Below are positions 47,999-57,929 of a stretch of DNA of 64,000 nucleotides, in pieces (within the stretch, counting starts at the first letter, position 1; the number at the start of each line of letters is the position of its first letter). Below the pieces are notes generated by a model. That model saw only the letters and a list, made by a program, of their open reading frames with translations, ran no database searches and was not told where the DNA came from. The stretch covers positions 138,257,126-138,321,125 of the forward strand of contig JALIGW010000003.1 in the NCBI GenBank assembly GCA_023053685.1, written 5' to 3'. Made by a program: the position numbers and the translations under genes. This stretch comes from Diadophis punctatus similis (Eukaryota > Chordata > Lepidosauria > Squamata > Dipsadidae).

Positions 47999-48299
47999 CT
48001 TGAAAAAGATGGGAGAAAGGATTAAAAGGGCAAATTTTTTTTTGTAATGTTGGAAGTCACGTTTCAAGTGCTGCAGCAGACAACTCGAGCAACAGCGAAG
48101 GCTGCACACATTGATTGTACGAGTCGCCTCTTCTTCAGTTCCCACACACACACATATACCGAGACAAACACAGAGACAACTAATCAGGGCGGCTTTCCAG
48201 CAGCAACTTTAAGTGGCCCAATTCCTTAAAAATATTATGTTATGAAGAGACAGGCAGGCAAGCAGACAAACCGGGGGGGAGGGGAGGAAAGGGGGTAAA

Positions 48300-49450
48300 G
48301 AAGGACTTAGGGCTTAGCCTCAATTCTTAACGTGATACCAGCCGCAAAAAAAAGAGAGAGAGATCACTCTCTATGCATCTCCGCAGCTACAACCCAAAGG
48401 ATCCCGGTGCAGCTGCAGCTTAAGGAACCCAGGGCAGCCTTAATCTCCTTTCGCCCCGGCACACGCACTCCTGGTGGCTGCCCCAGCCGGAGGCACCAAG
48501 TCCAGCTCCCGGAGCCCAGCGAGGAATCCTGGCGAAAGAATTTGAGGACAATCCCTGCGTCCACGACACGCTCTGTCGCCAGCTCTTCTCCTTTCTGTGT
48601 CTGCAAAGCTCTTTAATTGTCCTCCCTTGCCCTCCCCCCCTTGCCTGGCGAGCAAACGCAGCTTCGTCCGGCTACATCTCCCGCTATCTTTGAGGGCAAA
48701 AGGCAGGCGGGCGAGCGGGCTACCCTGCGACTCAACCTCGCATGCAGCAGCAAGAAGAGAAAGGAGCAGCTTCGCGCCGTGCTTAGAATCGTCCTTGCTC
48801 TCTGGGAAAGTTGCAGTCAGCCTTAGACAAAATGGCTTACAATGAAACTACAGATCCCAAGCTGCACAAGGCGCGCAGCTGCATGAGCGGCGCTCTGATT
48901 GGACGCTGGGATTGTCCTCGAGGCACCTTTCTTCCACCTGCCCCGCCCCTTGGGGGGGTTGCCATCCTTGGCTTCAGCGGAGGCGGCTTTTTGCGCCAGC
49001 CTTGTCAGCGCGTTCGCTCCGCGGTGAGCGTTCGTGCGTTTGCGGCAGCAGCAGCAGCAGCGATGGCTCATAGCTTCGGTGGGGGAGAGAGAGTGCGGGA
49101 GAGAGGAGTCGGGCCGAGTTTTGTGCCTCTCTATCCGTTGCCTACCGCTGTTTATATGCGATTGAGGAAAAATGGATCCTCTTTGGCGGAAAAAAAAAAG
49201 GGGGGGGGGCGAAGGAGCTCGCCGGCAGAGCGGAGCCTCGCGTTTAAAGCAAGACATTTGCAGGAGATGGGGTTGACATTACCTGTGGCTGTGGAAAGGG
49301 GCGGGGGTCCTCATTGGCATGGATGGTGGGTTAGGGAGATCTTTCTATTATCGCTGAATGGAAAGGGGGGGGGAAACAAGGGCAAAAATGGTGCGGGTGG
49401 CCAATGCAAGAGGTCTCCCCGTTTATCTCGATTCTTATGAGGAGAGAACA
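48300..49450. promoter_or_regulatory. CpG island, probable (possibly bidirectional) promoter
   Basis: This is the most CpG-dense non-transposon stretch in the window. It contains a reversed CCAAT box (GATTGG, 48897-48902), a GC box (CCCCGCCCC at 48941-48949) and a possible plus-strand splice donor (GCG|GTGAGC, GT at 49024). None of the open frames across it resembles a known protein. I infer a TATA-less promoter with an untranslated first exon. The gene it serves is not visible here. Confidence 0.55.
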
Positions 49451-50867
49451 AGGAAGATTCCATCAGGGTTGGGTGCGCTTCCAATTGAGACGGAACCGTA
49501 GTGGGAAATTTGCAATCTGAATATACATGTTATTGACTCGGGACTAAGCTCTGCCTCCTCCCTCCTATGCAAGGGCACTTACTCTCAAGTAGGAGCTCCT
49601 GGGGGTCAAGCGTATCATTGGAGCAGAAGAGACGCAGTTGAAGGAAATGACTTAGAGAAAACCGTTTGTAAGAGAAGATCAGGACCAGGAAAGGAGCGTC
49701 TCTTAGATTGGGCTTTTTCCTTTGAAAAGCATGGATTCGTTAATTTTGTAACAATGACGATAGCGCCTGTAGAAAAAAATAATTTAGGTAAATTATAAAC
49801 TGGGCAGAAAATATTTCTTGCTAGTTGCTAAGCAGTCCTGCTCTGCTTTCCAGCCAGTGTCACCTCAGGACAGTGAGCCCTGGTTTGTCGAAAACTTGCT
49901 GAACATGTCTCCAAGGTATTTTAAGGTCATTTCCCTCCCCCTGTCCTTTCTAATACTGGAGGGAAAAACGGCTGCACCAGATTACTTTTAGCCTGTATAT
50001 AGCACCAGCCAGACTGGTGGGAAATGGCATATTATAATGACGTTACTTACATGTAACTTCTCTTAAGCATTTTCTGTGTTATACTGCCAGATTTAACATG
50101 TTGCATAATAGCAGACTCTGATTAAAAATAAACAAATAGCAGGGTTCTTGAAAGCAAAGATATTTTAATACATGCAACAGAATTTAGTGAGGAAATAATT
50201 ATAGTCTCGTCCTTATTTTTTTCAACAGTGCTAAATTCTATCTTTGTGCACCAGTTAATTTTTATTTATAGGTCATGTTCAGTTAAATCCTGTGTCCCAG
50301 TTCTTTCCCTCTGGTCAATAAAGTAAACGAATTGTTTAAATCTCCCTGGCTGAATTCAATGGGACTTAATACAAGAACATTTTGGAAGAGTTACATCATA
50401 CCATTAAAACAGCTACAGCCTGTTAAATATGTAATTCATTTCTTTTTAAAGAAATAAATCAAGAGTGAGGGAACTGCTGGCCCTACAAATGTTGATGAAC
50501 TGTAATCCAGCATCTCCAAGCATCATAGTCAATGGTGACAGATGCTAAGAAGTATAATTCAGATCTCTATCCCTAAAAAAATGTTGAAAACCAAGTATTA
50601 AATATTTCAAGTAGATGAATGTAGCCAAGACAAATAACAACCCTGGTGAGTGTATCTCCCATCCTGAAAATCCAAGATATTGGGTGTGTTCAATTCTTCA
50701 GAGAACTGAGCTTCAAGGATTATACATGGTCTTTTCATATATTTTCCATGAAAGTTGACTTATGTTTGAGGGGCAGAAAAGCAGTGATAACTGATTTTTA
50801 TAAATCATAACCTAAAAGTCATACTAAAACATATACATGTTTAAAATATCCTTATAAATATTAATCA
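49451..50867. other. Unassigned DNA
   Basis: Sequence falls back to AT-rich after the CpG island. No exon recognised. Confidence 0.4.
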
Positions 50868-51395
50868 GAATAGAGCTGGAAAGGACCTTGGAGGTCTTCT
50901 AGTCCAACCCTTGCTCAAGCAGGAGACCCTATACCAGTGGTTCTTAACCTTCCTAATGCCGCAACCCGCCCCCGCGCCCCTACCACTCCCGCCACCGCGA
51001 CCCCTGCCCCGCCGCCGCCATTTGGGTTCTTTTACCTTCTGCGCATGTGCAAAGTGTTCTGTGCATGCGCAGAAGGTAAAAGAACCCAAATGGCGGCATC
51101 TGGGCGAAGTCTCCTGACCCCTGTGAAAGGGTCATTTGACCCCCAAAGGGGTCGCGACCCCCAGGTTGAGAACCGCTGCCCTATACCATTTCAGACAAGT
51201 GGCTGTCCAGTCTCTTCTTAAAAACCTCCAGTGATGAAGCACCCACAACTTGGGAAGGCAAGTTGTTCCACTGGTTAATTATCCTCACTGTTAGGAAGTT
51301 TTTCTTTAATTCCAGGTTGCTTCTCTCCTTGATTAGTTTCCATTCATTGTTTCTTGTTCCCATCCATTGTTTCTCAATTAGCTGCAAAGGCTACA
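50868..51395 (-). mobile_element. CR1-type LINE 3' end, interrupted by a hAT
   Basis: The minus strand encodes the C-terminal tail of a CR1/L3-type ORF2 (51187-51387: a RNNEWKLIKER segment, then IINQWNNLPSQVV and FKKRLDSHL). The characteristic 3' UTR follows, ending 'aggtcctttccagctctatt'. The SPIN-like element at 50935-51178 splits the UTR. The copy is 5'-truncated. Confidence 0.9.
50935..51178. mobile_element. SPIN-like non-autonomous hAT element, copy 2 (nested)
   Basis: Starts CAGTGGTTCTTAACCTTCC and ends 'caggttgagaaccgctg'. The perfect 8-bp duplication CCCTATAC (50927-50934 and 51179-51186) is made from CR1 sequence. The centre is the same palindrome as copy 1 (51014-51097). Confidence 0.93.
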
Positions 51396-51928
51396 AAAAT
51401 AGAAAACTAACGCAAGGTAACTGAAACCCCTTTGGGGGAAGATCTTGATTTGGAGTCTATAAAAGAAAGAGCCAAGTGAACTTTTCTAGGGATAGAATTC
51501 CTCTACTTTAGTTGTACAACAAAGATGGTTTTGCCCTGTATCACTAAACTTCAGACAGAGGGCAGGCACCAACTGGGACTTCAAAGGGAGATCTTATCAC
51601 ATGGTTAATTCATAGAAAAACAGGCAGGCATTCCTTAAAGCATTAAAGGCCTTGACTAGTTGAGGGTTGAGCTTGGATTACTTAAGAATTTTAAGAGCTG
51701 TCCATATTGTTAAAAGAAAGGCTCTTTAGATGCTGCTGATTTAATGAACAAATCCATACAAGCAGCCTTCTCAACAGTATGATGGTTTATCTTCTTCCAG
51801 AATTTTGGTTTTTCTTCCAGGCTTAGTTTTCACTCCTGGTGTTTCTTGACGTCGTCAGTCAAAGTACTAATGATTCTGATCCTTCTTACCTTTTTGAGAT
51901 GAGCCATGGCCAGCTTGGTCCTGCCACA
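51396..51928. other. Unassigned DNA
   Basis: No recognised feature. Confidence 0.4.
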
Positions 51929-51930
51929 TA

Positions 51931-52331
51931 CAGGTAGACCTCAACTTACAACAGTTCGTTTAGTGACCGTTCAAAGTTATAATGGCACTGAAAAATGTGA
52001 CTTATGACCGTTTTTCATACCTACAACCTTTGCAGCATCCCCATGATCATGTGATTAAAATTCAGATGCCAGGCAACTGTTTCATATTTTATGACCGTTG
52101 CAGTGTCCCAGGGGTTACGTGATTATCTTTTGTGAACTTCTGACAAGCAAAGTCAATGGGGAAACCGGATTCACTTAACAAGCAGGTTATTAACTTATCA
52201 GCTGCAGTGATTCACTTTGCAACTGTGGCAAGAAAGGGCGTAAAATTACTTTAAAATGTTACTCACTTAAAAATGTCTCACTTAACAACATAAAATTTGG
52301 GCTCCAGTGGTCGTAAGTCGAGGACTACCTG
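51931..52331. mobile_element. Complete TA-flanked 'caggtagtcctcgactta' MITE
   Basis: Left end CAGGTAGACCTCAACTTAC, right end inverted '...gtaagtcgaggactacctg', with TA on both sides (51929-51930 and 52332-52333). 401 bp, no coding capacity. Reference copy for several degraded relatives in the window. Confidence 0.88.
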
Positions 52332-52333
52332 TA

Positions 52334-52993
52334 GTCACTTTCAATGAGTTTTCAACCCAATTGATACAGACTCATAGCAACCATTCAGTCTGCTGTTACG
52401 TCATCCGTTTGAGTTTCTATAGTGTGATGATGATGATATTGTTCTTGAAGGGGCCTGCTCATCCACTACTATGCCAGCAAGTTATGTATGCTGCAGGAAT
52501 TAGTCCCAAATGCAATTCAGCCAAATTGAAGCCTTGGGCCAATCTTGTCTGTTCACAGAAATGCATTGTATCCAGCCTGGTTAGCACCTGGAAGAGAGAC
52601 TACCAGGAAATACCAGGAATGTGAACTAAATTGGGAAGGGAAGATCACATATATACTGTCGCTAAGGGAAATACACATGTAACCAATTACTTGCTGGGAC
52701 TCAAATTATAGACAAAGGCTTCATGATATTTACTCTTAGGTTAGTAACTGGGGTTGGTCACTAGAAATTTATTTGCCTCAGAGAGCTGTGGAGCTGTGAG
52801 AAAATCAAAGGAGGGAAAGCTATAGCCATTGTCCTGAAGAAAAGAATAAAATCACTCAAACAAAAAAAGTGAATTCTTGGCTGTGCTTAAAGAGCTGGTT
52901 GAATTTAAATCTTTGCTCTCAGCATCTCTTCCCACATTTAAAAATTATGGAGGGCCTTAAAAAGCTTTTGCATAGTATGGATTATATTAATTG
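52334..52993. other. Unassigned DNA
   Basis: The open frame at 52307-52624 starts inside the MITE and has no recognisable domain. Confidence 0.4.
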
Positions 52994-53001
52994 ATACCTA
53001 C

Positions 53002-53165
53002 CAGCGGTGGGTTGCTCCCGATTCGGCCTGGTTCTGCGAACCGGTGGCGGCGGCAGGAGGCTCCACCCACCTGCCCAAGACACTTCTGCGCATGCGCAGA
53101 AGTGTCAGGTGCGCGCGCAAGCACACGCGTGAACTGTTAGCAACGGGATTTAGAACCCACAACTG
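53002..53165. mobile_element. Short hAT MITE, B-like
   Basis: Starts CAGCGGTGGGTTGCTCCCG and ends 'gatttagaacccacaactg', with perfect ATACCTAC flanks (52994-53001 and 53166-53173). It contains a 'cacttctgcgcatgcgcaga' palindrome. Confidence 0.92.
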
Positions 53166-53173
53166 ATACCTAC

Positions 53174-53536
53174 CATATTAAAAATTAAAATTAACATATT
53201 TGTAGAATATTTATTGAATCAAGTAAAAATAACAATATTAAATCCATTAAATATTAGCATTCTGTAAATAAGATATTTTCCTGAAAGAACACTACATTTT
53301 TAACAAATAAAAAATAATGAGAAGAGTGGAATTATTTTACATTTTTGTAGATATATTCAATATCTGGCAAATAATTTTGATTTTGTGGACCCCTGATTGG
53401 GTCTTGGGGTCTCCAGACCACATTTTAAGAAACACTTCTCTAAGCTAAAGTATCTCAGAGGCTCTCTCCCAAATGACATGAAGAGAGCTTTCTCAGTTTC
53501 AGCATCTCAGTCTGTTCCACGAAATGATGTTTTGGT
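53174..53536. other. Unassigned AT-rich DNA
   Basis: Nothing recognised; it forms the left flank of the GLG1-carrying transposon. Confidence 0.45.
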
Positions 53537-53544
53537 TCTTACAA

Positions 53545-53669
53545 TAAGGTGACCAGACGTCCCGCTTTTGGCGGGACAGACACGCTTTTCAAGCGTGTGT
53601 CCCACATTCTTTCCAAAAAGTCACGCTTTTTTGGGAAGAATGCCGAAACAGCGGGACGTCTGGTTACCT
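53545..53669. repeat. Self-contained MITE-like left arm of the carrier
   Basis: The first 21 bp (taaggtgaccagacgtcccg + c) recur inverted at 53649-53669 (gcgggacgtctggttacctt + t) with about two differences. So the left arm alone looks like a 125-bp MITE of the same family. Confidence 0.75.
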
Positions 53670-53689
53670 TTTGCCCGTTGCGTTGCCCT

Positions 53690-53899
53690 GACGGCTCGCA
53701 ACCGGAAGCGGCGGCGCACGCGAGCCGGGAGAAATCTCTCAGCTGGCCCAGCGGTTGCCCCGGCGAAGGGGGAGGCGCAGCCCCACCCTCTCGAAACGGC
53801 CGTCCTGTCCCGTGGCGCCGCGCGCAAGGACGTGGGGGCGTGTCTCCACGGCGGCGTCGCGGTGGGCGGGGCGGCCCGAGCGAAGGAGTCGCATCCAAG
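53690..53899 (+). promoter_or_regulatory. CpG-island promoter carried in the transposon
   Basis: A TATA-less, CpG-dense stretch has an ETS-like ACCGGAAG (53701-53708), a GC box GGGCGGGG (53864-53871) and a YY1-like CAAGATGGC spanning the start codon at 53900. This is a typical housekeeping-gene arrangement, consistent with capture of a real promoter along with the exon. Confidence 0.6.
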
Positions 53900-54199
53900 A
53901 TGGCCCTCGGGATGGCGCTGGCTCAGCCGGCCGGGGCCGCCGCTGCAGCCTTCCCGCCGCCGGGGCAGCCGGGACTGGGGGCCCAGCCGCAGGGGCAGCA
54001 GCAGCAGCAGCAGGCGTCTGAGCTCGGGCCGGCCGTGGGCGGCGTTGGCGGTGGGCGGGCGTCCCGCGTTGGCTCCTCCGGCGGCGGCTGGAAGCTGGCG
54101 GAAGAGCCGGTGTGCCGCGAAGACGTGATGCGCGTCTGCCCCAAGCACAGCTGGGCCAACAACCTGGCCGTCCTCGAGTGCCTGCAGGACGTGCGCGAG
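53900..54199 (+). CDS. GLG1: GLG1 (Golgi glycoprotein 1) first-exon copy, partial
   Basis: A 100-codon open exon from the ATG at 53900 to GAG at 54197-54199, followed by a splice donor (GAG|GTCAGC). After a proline/glycine/glutamine-rich stretch with a Q run (QGQQQQQQ, residues about 32-39), it ends in the first cysteine-rich GLG1 repeat: GGGWKLAEEPVCREDV, RVCPKHSWANNLAV and LECLQDVRE. From memory this matches human GLG1 exon 1, including its end point and its Q run. GLG1 is a Golgi membrane sialoglycoprotein that binds E-selectin and FGFs. Odd features: the hydrophobic signal peptide of vertebrate GLG1 is missing (here MALGMALAQPAGAAAAAF), and the exon lies wholly inside a transposon. No second exon is seen in the remaining 10 kb. 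It is either a non-functional duplicate or a donor of chimeric transcripts; if it were the resident gene, the flanking target duplication would be coincidence. Confidence 0.75.
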
Positions 54200-54408
54200 G
54201 TCAGCGGGCGGCGCGGGACCCCCGGGCGGGTGGGGGGGAGGAGGAGAGCCAAGAGATGCTGGGTTGGAGCACCATCTCCGGGCTGCTCCCCTTCCCAAGC
54301 CAGCCCCGCTCGCTCGCTCGCTCGCTTGCCAGCCAGCCCAAGCCACTGCCGGCTCCCGAAGGGGAGGCGGGAGGCGAGGAAAGGCCTCCCGCCTCCCCCC
54401 CCACCCAC

Positions 54409-54500
54409 CTGGACGCCGACATTAGCGTTATTTTGCCCTCTGCGCATGCGCAGCGTTCTGCGCATGCGCAGAGGGCAAAACTCAAATGGCGGCGTCCAGG
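54409..54500. repeat. Palindromic module shared with SPIN-like elements
   Basis: 'ctggacgccgacattagcg' meets its inverse '...caaatggcggcgtccag' around a core CTGCGCATGCGCAG repeated twice. The same design (gccgccatttggg ... ccctctgcgcatg) forms the centre of the SPIN-like copies at 22753-22837 and 51014-51097. Confidence 0.8.
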
Positions 54501-54768
54501 CGGCCCCGCCCCCCGTCAATGGTGTCCCGCGTAAAAAAAAAAATCTGGTCACTTTATCTTACAAGCACCAGGCCAAAACCATTTTGTTTTTTTCCCCAGG
54601 ATTTTTAATGTTATGAAATTATTTCACTGCATTTTAATCTAATCTTTAATCTGGTTGTCTGACATGAAGGGGAGACTGTCAGGTTTTCTTTGCTTTTAAT
54701 GGGGACTTAATTACAATTTTTCTGACTTGGCTACCAGAGTGCTACAATACTACAGCAGGGTTACAGTT

Positions 54769-54804
54769 TGTTTGTTTGTTTGTTTGTTTGTTTGTTTGTT
54801 TATT
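54769..54804 (+). repeat. (GTTT)n microsatellite
   Basis: About eight GTTT units. Confidence 0.95.
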
Positions 54805-57534
54805 TTGTCAAGTACGTGTTGGTAATATACATAGATGTAACATTGTTTATGTACATAAGATTGGTACTGATAAGAGGGAACATTAGGACAGGAACGGTAG
54901 GCACGCTGATGCAAAATATATCTTGATCCTAATTTTATAGTCTGAAAGAAACTGGTGCTTGCACTCTGTTTTCAAGAATGATCTGATCAGTATTCTAAAC
55001 ATCTCTTGTCCTAATAAGCAGACTTGGAAAAACACAGCTCTCTTGTGATCAGCCATCCATATGAAGATTTTAATAAAACAAACAATTTAAGTAAAAGGCC
55101 TGATACACTTATGAAGCACTTGATATAAGCCAATTAAAGAGCCTAATTGTAGTAGGCCTCAAAAGGTGAGTTAGCAAATTTATTCTAATGAGGAAAATTT
55201 AGAAGAGGGACAGGATGCATTCTTGCTGCTGGAAAGACAACCCACTCAGTCCTGAAATTTGGTAAATCATCTAATTTGATTTATTTTTATTATTATTCAA
55301 CATAGCAAAAGGTGTTAAGTAAGCTGACTGGTGTGTCATTCATTCCACAGAGCTGAATCCACGGAATTCCTGGCACATTGCAATCTACCACCCTGACAAG
55401 ATTTTCAAGTTTTAAATGGTGTTGGAATAGAACTCCTTAATCTTGCAACATGTGGACAGATTCAATCATCCTTTCAAATGGGAAACGTAACATTTTAGAT
55501 TAGGCCAATCCAAAATTGCTAGGGAATCAGCCATTCATAAACAGATAGAGATAAACAGTATTTACATGCTTTTTAAAAGACAAAGTTGAAAGCCTAGGAA
55601 GAATACATCCAGCCCAGGAGCCAACACCCAGTTAAGCAGGAAAGAAAACAGATAAAAGATTGGGGAAGAAATAATATCCATCAAGACAGAAGCCATGTCT
55701 CCACTAAGACTGGCAGGAGAAGCTACCACAAATAAACAGGCAGCAAACCCCACTCCCCCTCGCACTGATGATATTACTTAGCATGATAATGAAACATCTA
55801 CAAGAAAACAACCAAGCTCAGATAGCACCAAGAACCCAACTCCTCAACTCTGACCTGCATACATTCCCTTCTATTGGAATCTTAGGGTTAATGTTATTGG
55901 ACTGTTTAATGTTCTGTTAAATGTTTTAAAGGGAGAGATAAGTGAATTATGAAAATGTTTATGGTAGGTCAAAGCCATTTGGACAGGAAATATTTAACAC
56001 CTTTGACATTTTAACAAGTTTAAGGACCCAGATTCAGTATACTTAACTGGAATCTTTGTTTCCAGCATGAAAGCTGCCAGAAATCTCTGATTATTAATAA
56101 GTATTGCAGTTATAGTTTGATCCTGAATCATATGAGAACTTATAATCTACATTTTAAAATATCAGGGGAGATAGTTTACTAGACAATTTGTGTTGGACAA
56201 GGGATTTAAATTTCTAATGACTGTTTTAAAGATTTTGAGAAATTGTGTGTTGAGTATTATTTACCTACAATACTAGCTTGGCAGTATATACAATTGAAAC
56301 ATACTAATTAAACAGAATGGCTTACTAATTAAACAGAACTTTCTGGATGCCTTAGCAGCATCCACAATATCTATGATTTTAGGTACCTTAAGAAATATAG
56401 CACTTGATCTGAAATCAATTATTCAGTTTATTAAGGGATTTAAATGTAAAATGATTTACAACTCTCAGAGCTCAAAAAAGTATTTGCACTTTGAAAGTGT
56501 AGCCCTTCCTGGAGTATAGTAAGATACTTTGCTTGACAATATTTCCAGGAATAGTTTTATAGGTTTGCAACCTTAAGAACTGAAATGGCATTTACAATGG
56601 AGAAATCTAGGGAAATCTATGGAACATATGTCTGGGGGGAAAACCAAATTTAGGATCTGGTTTCATCTATGCTACTTTGGTCCTTGAGGCAGTGCAGTGT
56701 CCTCATTGAAAATATAAGTGTTTTTTACAGCAAACCTTTAATTTTAAAATATCTAATATTTTAATACTACTCTAAATAACACAGTAATTTATGTATAATC
56801 AGTTTCACTCAAATTTTCATTGATTGGAGGGGGTTTTTGGCTTAGGAAAAAAGCATCCAAAATATATCAGAAAATTATGGCAAACGTAGCTTTATTTTAG
56901 TAATTGTAAGATCAAACAATTGTTTCAGCAGATAAGACCAAATTCACATATTAATCCAACCATTGGTAATTTACAAACCATGATCTATTACTTGAGCATA
57001 TGATGTAAATGCAGCCAACTTTTATTTAATAAGCAAATTGCATCTTAGTACAATATCTCATTCTGGGCAAAGTCAAGAAAAGTATATTGGGTAATGCAAT
57101 GGTCTTAAGATGCATGCATAGAGAATTCAACAATACAGGATATATATAGATCATTTTTCCTCACCTGGCAATTTCCAAAATGTGCAGAAATTGCAACTTA
57201 ATTCATTTAGAACAATTAAAGTGGGAAAATCAGTGCAAATCATTACCTTATGAAATAAATTTAGGTCCATAGACCATTTAAGTCTCTGAATTGAAATGGA
57301 TGGATCGTAGCTTGTTTCTTGATCCCAAGCGCATAACATGATTTTTAAATATATTTCAATGCAGTAAACATCATCATTGGACAGATTTACATACAACTTC
57401 ACCCACCAAAATATTGTGATATAGTTAGCAACAAAAATAGCAATATAATACATCATAAAATGATATTAGCAGTAAAACAATATTCCTGAAAATATGTGCG
57501 AAGAAGCATGTTTTCAACAGGTAACTAAGGGGTA
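54805..57534. other. Unassigned AT-rich DNA
   Basis: No GLG1 exon 2 or other exon recognised, and no repeat ends seen. Confidence 0.45.
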
Positions 57535-57537
57535 ATA

Positions 57538-57813
57538 CAGGTAGTCCTCAATGTACAACAGTTCACTTAGTAACTGTTCAAAGACTTATGACAACTTTTC
57601 ACACTTATGACCTTTGTAGCATCCCCATGTCACGTGTTTAAAATTCAGATGCTTGGCAACTGGTTCATGCTTATGACCATTGCAGTGTCCCAGGGTCATG
57701 TGATCCCCTTTTGCGTCACATGCTGGCCACGCCCACATCCGCTTTAGCAAAGGGGAAAAAAGTCCCGATACAGCACATGACGTCAACATGATGATGTGAG
57801 TTTGACACCCCTG
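57538..57813. mobile_element. Chimera of a 'tagtcctc' MITE and a 'gtcaaactc' hAT end
   Basis: The left part (57538 to about 57716) is the first half of the 51931-type MITE. It changes at 'cttttgcgtcac' into the terminal part of the 2878-type hAT ('ggccacgcccacatc' ... 'gtgagtttgacacccctg'). Neither partner has both ends. Confidence 0.65.
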
Positions 57814-57929
57814 ATATAGAGCATCCCAAACTATAAGTTGTTCTTTCTGATGGAGTGCAACTCTATTTAGAAGGAGTGGGTCCCCAACTCCCCAAATAGA
57901 GAACTAATCCCCAAAAGGATGGACTAGCA

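Larger units (their letters stand above)
53545..54556 (+). mobile_element. hAT-type transposon carrying a captured host promoter and first exon
   Basis: The unit starts TAAGGTGACCAGA and ends TCTGGTCACTTTA, inverted repeats agreeing at 12 of 13. The direct repeat TCTTACAA lies exactly outside both ends (53537-53544 and 54557-54564). So everything between was inserted as one piece. The termini resemble the TAGGGTGACCAGA hAT MITEs of other reptiles, from memory. The cargo is a CpG island with a GLG1-like first exon. No transposase is present, so it depended on enzyme from elsewhere. Alternative: two separate MITEs around a resident exon, which would not explain the matched target duplication. 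Confidence 0.82.

Noticed and set aside
48811..49440. 209-codon frame across the CpG island
   Set aside because: Composition-driven; no recognisable protein, and it spans a likely promoter.
53549..53899. Upstream extension of the GLG1-like frame
   Set aside because: The frame is open only because the promoter and MITE arm are GC-rich; it starts inside the transposon end and has no GLG1 similarity.
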